In this document: positions 40,589 through 49,933 of the stretch, one piece after another
How positions within the stretch are numbered: the first letter of the stretch is position 1
Layout: every line of letters begins with the position of its first letter
Origin: 34-65-8 sp963529855
GTDB lineage: Bacteria; Pseudomonadota; Alphaproteobacteria; Sphingomonadales; Sphingomonadaceae
Length of the DNA: 64,000 bases
Assembly (NCBI GenBank): GCA_963529855.1
Contig: CAURZK010000004.1
Coordinates: 1-64,000, forward strand
Reading direction: 5' to 3'
Position numbers and translations under genes: made by a program
Notes under the pieces: generated by a model
Seen by the model: the letters and a program-made list of their open reading frames with translations, nothing else
Databases searched by the model: none
Told to the model about the DNA's origin: nothing

Positions 40589-41632
40589 ATGGCCTTGCTG
40601 GCTGTCCTGCTGCTGTGGGTTGGCGCGCGCGTGGTACTTTGGGAAACTCCTTTCCACCCTTCGATCGAATTGCCGGCCTTCGTGGAAACGTTGGCGGAGC
40701 CGCGTGGGGCCGTCGTCGCAGCAAAACAGGTCGTTTCGGAAGATCGGGCAGGGGTGCCCACTGGCGGGCTGGAAATACTGGTTGCCGCCGTGCAGGAACC
40801 CGGCAAGCCGCCAGTTGCACAACCGCCGCAACAGCCGCTGCCGACTGTGCCGTCCGCACCGTTGATTGGCAAAAACTCGAACCATCGCCTGATTTTTGGC
40901 GGTGACGAAATCGTCTCGCCGCGCATCGCTGATAGATCGCTCATCACGCCTGTCACAGCAATGGCGACTGCAAGGCCAGGCCGCTGGTCGCTCGATGCCT
41001 GGGTGCTGGGGCGTGGCGGGGACATGGGGACGCGTGCGGACGGACCTATCCTCCCGACTTATGGCGCCAGCCAAGCAGGGGCAGTGGTTCGGTATCGCCT
41101 GAATGGGAGCGCCGTGCGGCCCGCACACGCTTACTTGCGGGTCAATGCAGCACTAGGCGACGGGCGGGAGCGTGACGCCGCGCTGGGCATTGCTGCGCGC
41201 CCACTGGCGCGAATGCCTGTCGCATTAATGGCCGAGGCGCGCCTGTCGCAAAGACCAGTCGGGACGATAATCCGCCCTGCTGTAATGCTGGTGAGTGAGT
41301 TTCCCACACTAGCCCTTGGCGCCGGGGCCCGGGCCGAGGTTTATGTCCAGGCGGGTTACGTCGGCGGCCGCGAAGCGACGGGCTTTGCCGATGGCCAGGC
41401 GCGGTTCCTGCGCGACGTTGTAAGCACAAAGAGGGCGTCGCTCAGCATTGGGGGAGGGGCGTGGGGCGGCCTTCAACGCGGCGCCGAGCGTATTGACGTC
41501 GGCCCTACCGCAATGCTCGATCTTCGCATCGGGACGGCGGCGGCTAGACTGGCGATCGATTACCGGATCAGGGCCGCGGGCGATGCCCTGCCGAAAGCAG
41601 GGCCGGCAATCACACTATCGACCGGATTCTGA
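40589..41632 (+). CDS. NfrA C-terminal-like outer-membrane protein
   Basis: This 347-residue protein begins with a signal anchor (ALLAVLLLWVGARVVLW) and a Pro-rich spacer to about residue 100. Beta-strand-like segments follow (GRWSLDAWVLGRGGDMGT, then GAVVRYRLNGSAVRPAHAYL), ending in ITLSTGF with a terminal Phe. I suggest a match to the NfrA C-terminal barrel, because it follows an NfrB-like gene. The long TPR region of E. coli NfrA is absent. The ATG at 40589 follows GGGAGCGCCGCTG. If correct, this would be the export pore for the polysaccharide made by the preceding protein. The assignment rests on position and composition. Confidence 0.55.
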   Translation: MALLAVLLLWVGARVVLWETPFHPSIELPAFVETLAEPRGAVVAAKQVVSEDRAGVPTGGLEILVAAVQEPGKPPVAQPPQQPLPTVPSAPLIGKNSNHRLIFGGDEIVSPRIADRSLITPVTAMATARPGRWSLDAWVLGRGGDMGTRADGPILPTYGASQAGAVVRYRLNGSAVRPAHAYLRVNAALGDGRERDAALGIAARPLARMPVALMAEARLSQRPVGTIIRPAVMLVSEFPTLALGAGARAEVYVQAGYVGGREATGFADGQARFLRDVVSTKRASLSIGGGAWGGLQRGAERIDVGPTAMLDLRIGTAAARLAIDYRIRAAGDALPKAGPAITLSTGF

Positions 41633-41678
41633 ACCCGTTCATCTTTAATCGCCGTGGCTCGTGCGATAGGGCTCGGCG

Positions 41679-42593
41679 ATGGACGTCTACCTTCCGATTG
41701 CCAATCTTTCGGTCAACGGGCTGGTCATCGTCGGGCTGGGTGCACTGACGGGCTTGCTGTCGGGCCTGTTCGGCGTCGGCGGCGGGTTCCTCACCACGCC
41801 GCTGCTTATCTTCTACGGTGTTCCGCCAACAGTTGCTGCTGCTTCGGCCGCGACCCAGATTACGGGGGCCAGCGTATCGGGCGTGCTGGCCCAGCGCCGG
41901 CGCGGCGGGGTCGATTACCGGATGGGCCTGATCATGGTCGGGGGCGGGGTGATCGGGTCCGGGATCGGCGCACTGCTGTTCCGTTTCTTCCAGTCGATAG
42001 GCCAGATCGACGTGGTGATCAGTATCCTTTACGTCGTCATGCTCGGCTCGATCGGTGCGCTGATGGCGCGTGAGGCGATCGACGCGCTGCGCCCGCCAAA
42101 GGGCGGGGTGGCACCAAAGGCGCCCAAGCGGCGGCACCATCCGCTCGTGACGGCACTCCCGCTGCGCTACCGATTCTATCGTTCCGGGCTCTACATCTCG
42201 CCGCTGGCGCCGCTGCTGCTGGGCGTTGCAACCGGCGCACTGACCATGCTCATGGGGGTGGGCGGGGGCTTCATCCTGGTGCCCGCAATGCTTTACATCC
42301 TGGGCATGAGCGCGGGTGTGGTCGTAGGCACTTCGCTGTTCAACATCCTGTTCGTCACCATGGCGACCACGATGATGCACGCATTGACCACGCAGGCCGT
42401 TGATCTGGTGCTGGTCGCGCTGCTGCTGGTCGGGTCGGTCTCGGGCGCGCAGATCGGGACGCAGTTGGCGCAGAAAGCGAAGCCGGAAGTGTTGCGCCTG
42501 GTCCTCGCAGCAATCGTGCTGGGCGTGGCTCTACGGATGTTTTCGGGCCTGTTCTACCGACCCGACGAAATCTACACGGTGGTCGGGCTGTGA
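41679..42593 (+). CDS. TSUP-family (TauE/SafE) transporter
   Basis: This 304-residue membrane protein contains the two repeated TSUP motifs (GLLSGLFGVGGGFLTTPLL and GALTMLMGVGGGFILVPAM). The family exports sulfite, sulfoacetate or similar anions. The following gene starts on the GTGA overlap (42590-42593) and belongs to the TIGR02186 family, which is regularly found beside TSUP genes. The substrate here is unknown. Confidence 0.88.
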   Translation: MDVYLPIANLSVNGLVIVGLGALTGLLSGLFGVGGGFLTTPLLIFYGVPPTVAAASAATQITGASVSGVLAQRRRGGVDYRMGLIMVGGGVIGSGIGALLFRFFQSIGQIDVVISILYVVMLGSIGALMAREAIDALRPPKGGVAPKAPKRRHHPLVTALPLRYRFYRSGLYISPLAPLLLGVATGALTMLMGVGGGFILVPAMLYILGMSAGVVVGTSLFNILFVTMATTMMHALTTQAVDLVLVALLLVGSVSGAQIGTQLAQKAKPEVLRLVLAAIVLGVALRMFSGLFYRPDEIYTVVGL

Positions 42594-43342
42594 AGCGGCT
42601 CTTCATCCTCGTTGCCTTGTTGCTCCTGTCCGCTCAGCGCGATCCGATCCTCGTACCCGAGGTTTCGCAAAGCGAGGTGCAGGTGCGCCAGGGTTTCACC
42701 GGGACCGAACTGCTCCTGTTTGGCGCAATCCTCGACCCCCAGGGCCAGCGTGCGGGAGAGCAGTACGATATCGTCGTGGTCCTCAAGGGGCCGACAACGC
42801 CGATCCGGGTTCGCGAGAAAGAGCGGGTAGCCGGGATCTGGGTCAATGCGGAAAGCACCGCCTTCCGCTCGGCGCCGTCATTCTTCGCCGTCGCATCGTC
42901 CGCACCGATCGAGGACATCGTCGATGAGCGCACCGCTGCGATCTACGAGCTTGGCACAGATTTCATCCAGCTGTCGCCTTCGGGAATGATCGACGTAGAG
43001 GAACAGCGCCGGTTTTCACACGGACTGGTCGATCTGCGCGGGCGGCAGGGCCTGTACAAGCAAGACATGAATGGCGTGAAGATCAGCGAACAGGTGCTGT
43101 ATCAGGCGCGCATCGAACTGCCATCGAACGTCCAGACCGGAACTTACACTGCCGAAACCTTTGCGATTGCACGTGGGCGAGTGATTGCCTCTGCCATTGC
43201 GGAGGTCGAGGTGAAGAAGGTGGGCTTTGAACGCTTCATCGAGCAGTTTTCGCAGCAGCAGGCTTTCCTTTACGGCTTGCTCGCTGTGCTGATGTCGATC
43301 GGCATGGGCTGGATCGCGGGGCGTCTGTTCGCTTTGATTTGA
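42590..43342 (+). CDS. TIGR02186-family membrane-anchored protein
   Basis: This 250-residue protein has an N-terminal signal (MKRLFILVALLLLSAQ), a periplasmic domain and a C-terminal membrane helix (FLYGLLAVLMSIGMGWIAG). Its sequence (ILVPEVSQSEVQVRQGFTGT, then DIVVVLKGPTTPIRVREKER) matches TIGR02186. The start is GTG at 42590-42592, overlapping the TSUP stop. Function is unknown; co-occurrence suggests an accessory part of the TSUP transporter. Confidence 0.82.
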   Translation: MKRLFILVALLLLSAQRDPILVPEVSQSEVQVRQGFTGTELLLFGAILDPQGQRAGEQYDIVVVLKGPTTPIRVREKERVAGIWVNAESTAFRSAPSFFAVASSAPIEDIVDERTAAIYELGTDFIQLSPSGMIDVEEQRRFSHGLVDLRGRQGLYKQDMNGVKISEQVLYQARIELPSNVQTGTYTAETFAIARGRVIASAIAEVEVKKVGFERFIEQFSQQQAFLYGLLAVLMSIGMGWIAGRLFALI

Positions 43343-43361
43343 GGCACCTGGGGCCTGCTTG

Positions 43362-43391
43362 TTGACCCGATCTTAACCCCATCGGCATAGG
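43362..43391 (+). promoter_or_regulatory. possible promoter of the HerA-like gene
   Basis: TTGACC (43362-43367) and CATAGG (43386-43391) are separated by 18 bases, about 26 bases before the ATG at 43417. Confidence 0.4.
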
Positions 43392-43416
43392 TCTCGACGC
43401 TGGACAGGCGACGGGG

Positions 43417-45141
43417 ATGTCACTCGCAATGAGCGACTTCAGCAATCACGATTTCAATCCACGGGTCGCCGATCAGTCGCCGGCCCCGGCAGCATCGCGC
43501 ACCGCGACGTCGTCGACCCAGCAGTCGGACAGGCAATCCGACAACGCCCTTCAACCGATTGGCGTGGTGCTGGAAATCGCCGGGTCCGGGTCGCAGATCG
43601 CGCTCGACATCGAACGGCTGAACCAGTGCATGGCGGACGAGGATCCCTCTGTCGCGCTGGCCGGGCAAGTCGGTAGTCAGGTCAAGATCCGCGTTGGCAA
43701 TTCCTGGCTGCTTGCCAGCGTGCGCAACCAGCGGCAGGACCGTCGCGCGGGCGGCATCCTGGCCAACATCGATTTCCTTGGCGAAGGCAATGAAGAGAAG
43801 CTGACCGGTCGCATCAACGGGTTCCGGCGCGGCGTCACGCGATATCCTATCCCCGGCGCGATGATCTATCCCGCGACCACGGCCGATCTGCGCCAGATTT
43901 ACGCCAGCGACGGGCGCTCCAATATCCAGATCGGCACCGTTTATCCGACCAAGGACATCCGCGCCGGCATCTACATTGACGCAATGCTGGGAAAACACTT
44001 CGCATTGCTCGGCTCGACCGGTACCGGCAAGTCGACCAGCGCCGCGTTGATCCTGCATCGCATCTGCGAGGCCGCGCCCGAAGGGCACGTGGTCATGATC
44101 GATCCGCACGGCGAATATTCCGCCGCGTTCCGCAACAACGGCCTGATCCTCGACGTTTCCAACCTGCAGATGCCGTACTGGCTGATGAATTTCGAAGAGC
44201 ACTGCGAAATCCTGCTGACCAGCCACGGCAACGATCGCGAGATTGATGCCGACATCCTGGCCAAGTGCCTGCTGCGCGCACGCCAGCGCAACCGGCTGGC
44301 TGAGACGTTCGGCAAGATCACTGTCGATTCCCCGGTGCCCTATCTCCTTTCCGACCTCGCTAACGAGATCCAGAACGAGATGGGCAAGCTGGACAAGGCG
44401 ACCAACAGCGCGCCCTACATGCGCATCAAAACGAAGCTGGACGAGGTCAAGGGCGACCCGCGTTACCAGTTCATGTTCTCAGGCATGCTGGTCGGCGACA
44501 CGATGGCGGAATTCATCTCCAAGATTTTCCGCATGCCGGGCGAGGGCAAGCCGATCGCAATCATCGACGTGTCCGGCGTGCCATCGGACATTACCAGCAC
44601 GGTGGTAGCGGTGCTGAGCCGCCTGGTGTTCGATTTCGCCATCTGGGGGCGTGAGGAACAGACCCGGCCCATCCTGCTGGTGTGCGAGGAAGCGCACCGG
44701 TACGTGCCGAACGAGAAGAACGCCGATGGCTCCAGTGTGGGCCGCATTCTCAGCCGCATCGCCAAGGAAGGCCGCAAATACGGCATTTCGCTGGGCCTGA
44801 TCACCCAGCGGCCCAGCGATCTGGCCGAAGGCGTCCTGTCGCAGTGCGGCACGATCATCTCGATGCGCCTGAACAACGACCGCGACCAGGCGTTCGTGAA
44901 GGCAGCCATGCCGGAAGGCGCGCGCGGGTTTCTCGATTCCATCCCCGCGCTGCGCAACCGCGAGTGCATCATCTGCGGCGAAGGCGTGGCGATCCCGATG
45001 CGTGTCAGCTTCGACAACCTCGAGGAAGTGAAGCGCCCGGCCTCCGAAGACCCGAGCTTCGTGCAGTTGTGGAACAAGGCGGGGGGCGAGGAAGAATCTG
45101 TCTACCGCGTCGTCCAGCGCTGGCGCAGCCAGGGGAATTAG
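43417..45141 (+). CDS. HerA-like ATPase/helicase (DUF87)
   Basis: This 574-residue protein has a HerA/FtsK-type ATPase domain. Walker A is GSTGTGKSTSAALIL (near residue 200), and HVVMIDPHGEYSA is the adjoining HerA motif. The Walker B region LVCEEAHRYVP and the glutamine-containing GLITQRPSDL motif are intact. The N-terminal part resembles a HAS-barrel (QPIGVVLEIAGSGSQIALD). HerA proteins work with NurA in archaea and with other partners in some phage defence systems. No such partner is next door. An ATG at 43429 is an alternative start. The role in this bacterium is not established. Confidence 0.85.
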   Translation: MSLAMSDFSNHDFNPRVADQSPAPAASRTATSSTQQSDRQSDNALQPIGVVLEIAGSGSQIALDIERLNQCMADEDPSVALAGQVGSQVKIRVGNSWLLASVRNQRQDRRAGGILANIDFLGEGNEEKLTGRINGFRRGVTRYPIPGAMIYPATTADLRQIYASDGRSNIQIGTVYPTKDIRAGIYIDAMLGKHFALLGSTGTGKSTSAALILHRICEAAPEGHVVMIDPHGEYSAAFRNNGLILDVSNLQMPYWLMNFEEHCEILLTSHGNDREIDADILAKCLLRARQRNRLAETFGKITVDSPVPYLLSDLANEIQNEMGKLDKATNSAPYMRIKTKLDEVKGDPRYQFMFSGMLVGDTMAEFISKIFRMPGEGKPIAIIDVSGVPSDITSTVVAVLSRLVFDFAIWGREEQTRPILLVCEEAHRYVPNEKNADGSSVGRILSRIAKEGRKYGISLGLITQRPSDLAEGVLSQCGTIISMRLNNDRDQAFVKAAMPEGARGFLDSIPALRNRECIICGEGVAIPMRVSFDNLEEVKRPASEDPSFVQLWNKAGGEEESVYRVVQRWRSQGN

Positions 45142-45872
45142 GTTCCGCGGGTATCGCCGTAGAGGTGGATATGCAGCCTGTCCGACAGGCGGAAGCCGTG
45201 CTGGAGGCATAGGGGGGCCAGCCACGCTTCGCGTTGGCGCAGCGTGGCGCTGTCGGTCCCTTCGGGCATCAGGAACACGCGTTCAGCGGGAAAGCGATAG
45301 CGCGCCTGTAAGGCCAAAACCTCGTCCACGTCGGAAGGCGCGGCGATGACGAACTTGAAAAAAGCGCGGCTGTCGGTCGCGTAACCATCGAGCCTGTCCG
45401 GCAAGAGAGCCAGTTCCGCGGGGTTGCCACTGTGCGCCAGCTTGGGGCTGACGTTGTACTGATCGATGCGCACGTCGAGGCGAGGCGGGGCGGCCACGGT
45501 GCCGTTGGTTTCGATTTCCACCGAGTGATCCGGCAGTAACGCCAGCAGTTCCGCCAGCGCCGGTGCCTGCAGCAGCGGTTCGCCGCCCGTTACCACCAGC
45601 CGGCGCGGGGCAAACGCCTCGATCCGGCGCGCAATCTCGGCCACATCGAGGGTGACCTGATTGGCCTTGCGCTCGAATGTCTCGCCCGAACGGTGAGGAC
45701 GCGCGTCGCCTTCGAAATGCCAGGTATAGGCTGTATCGCACCACACGCAGGCAAGGTTGCAGCGCGACAGACGCACGAACGTGACCGGCCGCCCTGCGCT
45801 TGGCCCCTCGCCTTGCAGCGAGGCGAAGATTTCAGGCTCCCCCGGGGCCTGGGTCGCAAGGGTCAGGGGCAT
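45138..45872 (-). CDS. queE: 7-carboxy-7-deazaguanine synthase QueE
   Basis: QueE is a radical-SAM enzyme of the queuosine pathway that converts 6-carboxytetrahydropterin to carboxydeazaguanine. The cluster motif CX3CX2C is at Cys38, Cys42 and Cys45 (SRCNLACVWCDTAYTW). GEGPSAGRPVTFVRLS before it and VVTGGEPLLQAP after it fit the family. The ATG at 45870-45872 gives 244 residues; an in-frame GTG at 45884 would add four. It is convergent with the HerA-like gene, with stop codons overlapping. Confidence 0.9.
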   Translation of the reverse strand: MPLTLATQAPGEPEIFASLQGEGPSAGRPVTFVRLSRCNLACVWCDTAYTWHFEGDARPHRSGETFERKANQVTLDVAEIARRIEAFAPRRLVVTGGEPLLQAPALAELLALLPDHSVEIETNGTVAAPPRLDVRIDQYNVSPKLAHSGNPAELALLPDRLDGYATDSRAFFKFVIAAPSDVDEVLALQARYRFPAERVFLMPEGTDSATLRQREAWLAPLCLQHGFRLSDRLHIHLYGDTRGT

Positions 45873-45891
45873 CGCGTGGCCCACATCTGCA

Positions 45892-48729
45892 TTACCCCAA
45901 CCGCGCCAAGGCCGCCGTCAACCGCTCGACTTCCGCCGCATGATGGGCATGGTCCGCGCGGGCCTTCTCGACCGCTTCCGGCTTGGCCCGCTCCACGAAA
46001 CTGGGGTTGGCAAGGCGGCCCTCGAGCGACTTCGCTTCCTTGGCCGATGCGTCGAGAGCCTTGGCGAGCCGGGCCCGTTCCGCCGCGATATCGATCACCC
46101 CTTCGAGCGGGATAACGAACACGTCTTCGCCAGCAGAAACTTGCATGGCCGCCCCTGCCGGAGCCTCACCGAAGTGGATCGGTGTCAACCGCGCAAGCCG
46201 TTCGATCGCGGCCCGATTGGCTTCGGTCACCGCCTTGCCGAGGGTGCTCGGATCGGGGCACCACGCCGCCAGCTTCGCGCCGGGCGAAATCCCAAGTTCG
46301 TTCCTCGCTCCGCGCACTGCGCCAGTAAGCGCAATCAGCCAGTCGATCTCTGCCTTCGCTGCTTCATCGACGCTGGCAGCCGGCTCCGGCCACTTTGCCG
46401 TGATGAGGGGGTAATCGGCGCGGTCCGCCTGATTCGCCCACAGTTCCTCGGTCACGAACGGCATGAACGGGTGGAGCATGACGAGGATCTGGTCGAGTAC
46501 CCAGCCGGCGACGGCCTTGGTCTCCTCGTCGATGTTCCCCTTGATCAGTTCCAGGTACCAATCGCAGAACCGGTCCCACACAAAGTGGTAGATCGTGTTC
46601 GCCGCCGCGTCGAAGCGCAGGTCAGCCATTGCCTTGTCGAGCGCGGCCAGTGTCTCGACCACTTCGCCCACGATCCACTTGTTGACCGCCAGCTCGGGAA
46701 CAACGCCCGGTCCGGCGTGATCGCCGATGCCGCCGTAAATCCCGTTGCTCTGGCAGAACCGGGCCGCGTTCCACAGCTTGGTGGCGAAGTTGCGATATCC
46801 TTCGACCCGGCGCTCATCCATCTTGATGTCGCGGCCCTGGCTTTCCATCGCTGCCATGAAGAACCGCAGCGCATCGGCGCCGTACTTGTCGATCAGGCCA
46901 AGCGGATCGACCACGTTCCCCTTGGACTTGGACATCTTCGCGCCATCGGGCGCGCGGACGAGCCCGTGGAGATAGAGCCGCTTCCACGGCGCCTCGCCCA
47001 GCAAGTGCATCCCCATCATCGCCATCCGCGCATCCCAGAAAAACAGGATGTCGAACCCCGAAATCAGCAGGTCGTTGGGATAATGCTTGGCCAGCAGATC
47101 GGTCTGATCCGGCCAGCCCAGCGTTGCGAACGGCCAAAGGGCGCTGGAGAACCAGGTGTCGAGAACGTCCTCGTCTCGACGTAGCACTACGGTGTTTGGA
47201 GTAATTGGGTTGGCCCCGACGTTCTCAGTTGTCGAAGTCCATCCTATAGTCTCGTTCCCAACCCGGACTGAGGTGGTGTCCAGAAAAACAACTTGGGGAG
47301 AAGCTAGGCCCTGAGCTTGGGCCCATTCAATTGCCAACCGTTCAGCCTCGGCTTCATCACGCGCCACAAAACACGTGTCTTCGGGCCCATACCATGCCGG
47401 AATCCGGTGGCCCCACCACAGCTGGCGCGAGACGCACCACGGCTGGATATTCTCCATCCAGTTGAAGAATGTCTTTTCCCAAGTCTTGGGGACGATCTCG
47501 ATCGTGCCGCTGCGCACCGCGGCAATGGGTGCCTGTGCCAGTTTTTCGGCATCGACGTACCACTGATCGGTCAGCCATGGCTCGATCACCACGCCGCCGC
47601 GGTCGCCAAATGGAGTGGCGATGGTGCGCGGTTCCGCGTCGTGTTCTGCACCATCCTTGTCGACGTACGGAATGAGGAAGCCCAGTTCCTTCATCCGTGC
47701 CACGACCAGTTCGCGCGCACCGTCCACGCCGTCGCGGCGGAAGCGATGGAGGCCAAGGAATTCGTCCGGCACGAATTCGTCCGCGGTCTGGCAGACGTTG
47801 CCTTCCACATCGAGCATGTTGAGCATTTCGGCCGGCTTCATCCCGGCGCGCTTGCCCACCTCGAAATCGTTGAAATCGTGGCCTGGGGTGATCTTGACCA
47901 CACCCGAACCCAGTTCCGGATCGGCATGTTCGTCGGCAATCACCGGCACGCGGCGACCCGTGATCGGCAGGATTACATATTTGCCCACGACGCTGGCATA
48001 GCGCGCGTCTTCGGGATGGACCGCGACCGCCATGTCGGCCAACATCGTTTCGGGCCGGGTGGTGGCCAACACGAGGTGATCGGCGCCTTCCGACGTCGTG
48101 ACGCCATCGGCCAGGGGATAGCGGAAGTGCCAGAAACCGCCCTTGACTTCGTGGGTCTCGACCTCGAGGTCGCTGATCGCGGTCTTGAGCTTCGGGTCCC
48201 AGTTTACCAGACGCTTGTCGCGATAGATCAGGCCCTGGTTATAAAGATCGACGAATACCTTCACCACTGCCCGGGTAAAATGCGGGTCCATCGTGAACTG
48301 CTCGCGGCCCCAGTCCATCGAGCAGCCCAGGCGGCGCAGCTGGCCGGTGATCGCCCCGCCGCTTTCGTCCTTCCATTCCCACACCTTCGCCACGAAATCC
48401 TCGCGGCTGTAGTTGGTGCGCTTGTCCTGCCGTGCCTCAAGCTGACGTTCGACCACCATCTGCGTCGCAATGCCGGCATGGTCCATGCCCACCACCCACA
48501 GCGCATCCTTGCCGCGAAGGCGCTCGTATCGAACGACGACGTCCTGCAGCGTGTTGTCGAGCGCGTGCCCGATGTGGAGACTGCCGGTGACGTTGGGCGG
48601 CGGATTGACGATCGTGAATGGTGCTGCGTCCGGCCGCTCCGGGCGGAACAGGCCGTTCGTCTCCCAATGCGAATACCATTTTGCCTCGATGGCGGCGGGG
48701 TCGAATGTCTTGGCAAGTTCATTGGTCAT
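45892..48729 (-). CDS. valS: valyl-tRNA synthetase with a local insertion
   Basis: ValRS charges tRNA-Val; a tRNA-Val gene also lies in this window. The 945-residue protein has the HIGH motif (SLHIGHALDN, near residues 50-55), the KMSKS motif (GAKMSKSKGNVVDP) and the C-terminal coiled coil (AAERARLAKALDASAKEAKS). Editing-domain motifs such as ATTRPETMLADMAVAV are intact. An unusual stretch (about 47180-47340, encoding IEWAQAQGLASPQVV to NPITPNTVV) between CFVARDEAEAERLA and RRDEDVLDTW is longer than I expect and is visibly poorer in GC than the flanks. It precedes queE on the same strand by 19 bases. Confidence 0.95.
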   Translation of the reverse strand: MTNELAKTFDPAAIEAKWYSHWETNGLFRPERPDAAPFTIVNPPPNVTGSLHIGHALDNTLQDVVVRYERLRGKDALWVVGMDHAGIATQMVVERQLEARQDKRTNYSREDFVAKVWEWKDESGGAITGQLRRLGCSMDWGREQFTMDPHFTRAVVKVFVDLYNQGLIYRDKRLVNWDPKLKTAISDLEVETHEVKGGFWHFRYPLADGVTTSEGADHLVLATTRPETMLADMAVAVHPEDARYASVVGKYVILPITGRRVPVIADEHADPELGSGVVKITPGHDFNDFEVGKRAGMKPAEMLNMLDVEGNVCQTADEFVPDEFLGLHRFRRDGVDGARELVVARMKELGFLIPYVDKDGAEHDAEPRTIATPFGDRGGVVIEPWLTDQWYVDAEKLAQAPIAAVRSGTIEIVPKTWEKTFFNWMENIQPWCVSRQLWWGHRIPAWYGPEDTCFVARDEAEAERLAIEWAQAQGLASPQVVFLDTTSVRVGNETIGWTSTTENVGANPITPNTVVLRRDEDVLDTWFSSALWPFATLGWPDQTDLLAKHYPNDLLISGFDILFFWDARMAMMGMHLLGEAPWKRLYLHGLVRAPDGAKMSKSKGNVVDPLGLIDKYGADALRFFMAAMESQGRDIKMDERRVEGYRNFATKLWNAARFCQSNGIYGGIGDHAGPGVVPELAVNKWIVGEVVETLAALDKAMADLRFDAAANTIYHFVWDRFCDWYLELIKGNIDEETKAVAGWVLDQILVMLHPFMPFVTEELWANQADRADYPLITAKWPEPAASVDEAAKAEIDWLIALTGAVRGARNELGISPGAKLAAWCPDPSTLGKAVTEANRAAIERLARLTPIHFGEAPAGAAMQVSAGEDVFVIPLEGVIDIAAERARLAKALDASAKEAKSLEGRLANPSFVERAKPEAVEKARADHAHHAAEVERLTAALARLG

Positions 48730-48820
48730 AGACCCCAGCCCATGCCAGCGGCTGCGCTGCGGTGCAACACGGGCGATGGTGGGTTGTCGCGCCGGTGATT
48801 TGCATCCATACGAACCGGCA

Positions 48821-49933
48821 ATGAGCGATGGGGCGCAATACCGGCTCGAGGAGGGCGAGAACGGAAGAACGAAGCTCGTTCTTTCAGGGCCTTACCTCGT
48901 CTCGACTATCGGCACGATCGATCGCGAGTTGCAGGGGCTCGATGGCGAATACCAGGTCGTCGACTTGTCGCAGGTCACTGAAATCGACACGGTTGGCGCT
49001 TATGTGGCGTGCGATCTGGCGCGAAAATGCGAAGCCGAAATTGATGGCGCGAGCGAGCGGGCCGAGCGGCTGATGAAGGCAATCCGGCGCACTGACGAGC
49101 CGGTTGCCATCTCCGCCCCACGACCGCCGCTGTTCGAGCGGGTTGCCGGCCAGATAGGTGCCACGACGATCGATTACGGTCGCGGCGTGCGCGGTGTGGT
49201 CGGTTTCCTGGGCCAGATCCTGATCGCAACAGGATCGCTGATCCGCCACCCCTCACGCTTTCGCGGCAAGGCGCTGGTCCATCAACTCGAACTGGTCGGC
49301 GTGACGGCATTGCCGATCGTGGGGCTGATGAGCTTCCTCATCGGTATCGTGATCGCCCAGCAGGGCGCGGTCCAGCTGTCCCAGTTCGGTGCCGAAACGC
49401 TGACCGTGAACCTGGTGGGGCGCATCACCTTGCGCGAACTGGGCGTGCTGATGACCGCGATCATGGTTGCGGGCCGATCGGGCAGCGCTTTTGCCGCACA
49501 AATCGGGACGATGAAGCTGACCGAGGAAGTCGACGCGATGCGCACGATCGGCATCTCCCCGATCGAAGCGCTGGTGATCCCGCGCATCCTGGCCTGCACG
49601 TTCATGATGATCGTGCTGGGTTTCTACGCCTCGGTCATGGCGATCATCGGCGGCGCGGTAATTGGCGACCTGATGCTGGGCATACCGTTCCTCACGTTTC
49701 TGATGCGGATTCAGGAAGTGGTGCCGATCCACGACCTTTGGGTCGGGTTGATCAAGGCGCCGGTGTTCGGCCTGATCGTCGCGCTCGCCGGGTGTTACCA
49801 GGGCATGCAGGTGGAAGGAAACTCCGAGGAAGTGGGCCTGCGCACGACCAAGGCGGTGGTCCAGGCGATCTTCGCAGTTATCGTACTCGACGCGATTTTC
49901 GCCGTGTTCTTCACCGAGGTGGGTTGGGGATGA
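48821..49933 (+). CDS. MlaE-type lipid ABC transporter permease with STAS domain
   Basis: This 370-residue protein begins with a STAS-like domain (VVDLSQVTEIDTVGAYVACD, near residues 45-65), an MlaB-like module. The MlaE permease follows (IVGLMSFLIGIVIAQQGAVQ, then ITLRELGVLMTAIMVAGRSGS). Having MlaB fused to MlaE is common in alphaproteobacteria. The Mla system moves phospholipids between membranes to keep the outer membrane asymmetric. The gene overlaps the next (ATGA). The ATG at 48821 lies in a divergent gap with valS. Confidence 0.92.
   Translation: MSDGAQYRLEEGENGRTKLVLSGPYLVSTIGTIDRELQGLDGEYQVVDLSQVTEIDTVGAYVACDLARKCEAEIDGASERAERLMKAIRRTDEPVAISAPRPPLFERVAGQIGATTIDYGRGVRGVVGFLGQILIATGSLIRHPSRFRGKALVHQLELVGVTALPIVGLMSFLIGIVIAQQGAVQLSQFGAETLTVNLVGRITLRELGVLMTAIMVAGRSGSAFAAQIGTMKLTEEVDAMRTIGISPIEALVIPRILACTFMMIVLGFYASVMAIIGGAVIGDLMLGIPFLTFLMRIQEVVPIHDLWVGLIKAPVFGLIVALAGCYQGMQVEGNSEEVGLRTTKAVVQAIFAVIVLDAIFAVFFTEVGWG

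Noticed and set aside
39156..41632. Phage-derived genes, because NfrA/NfrB are called phage adsorption proteins
   Set aside because: Those names refer to the bacterial receptor of phage N4. There is no phage gene in the region.
43417..45141. HerA-based antiphage system
   Set aside because: No SIR2, DUF4297 or nuclease partner adjoins it; the next gene is queE.
47180..47340. Intein in valS
   Set aside because: The extra segment is only about 50 residues and has no splicing motifs or flanking Cys/Ser/Asn pattern.
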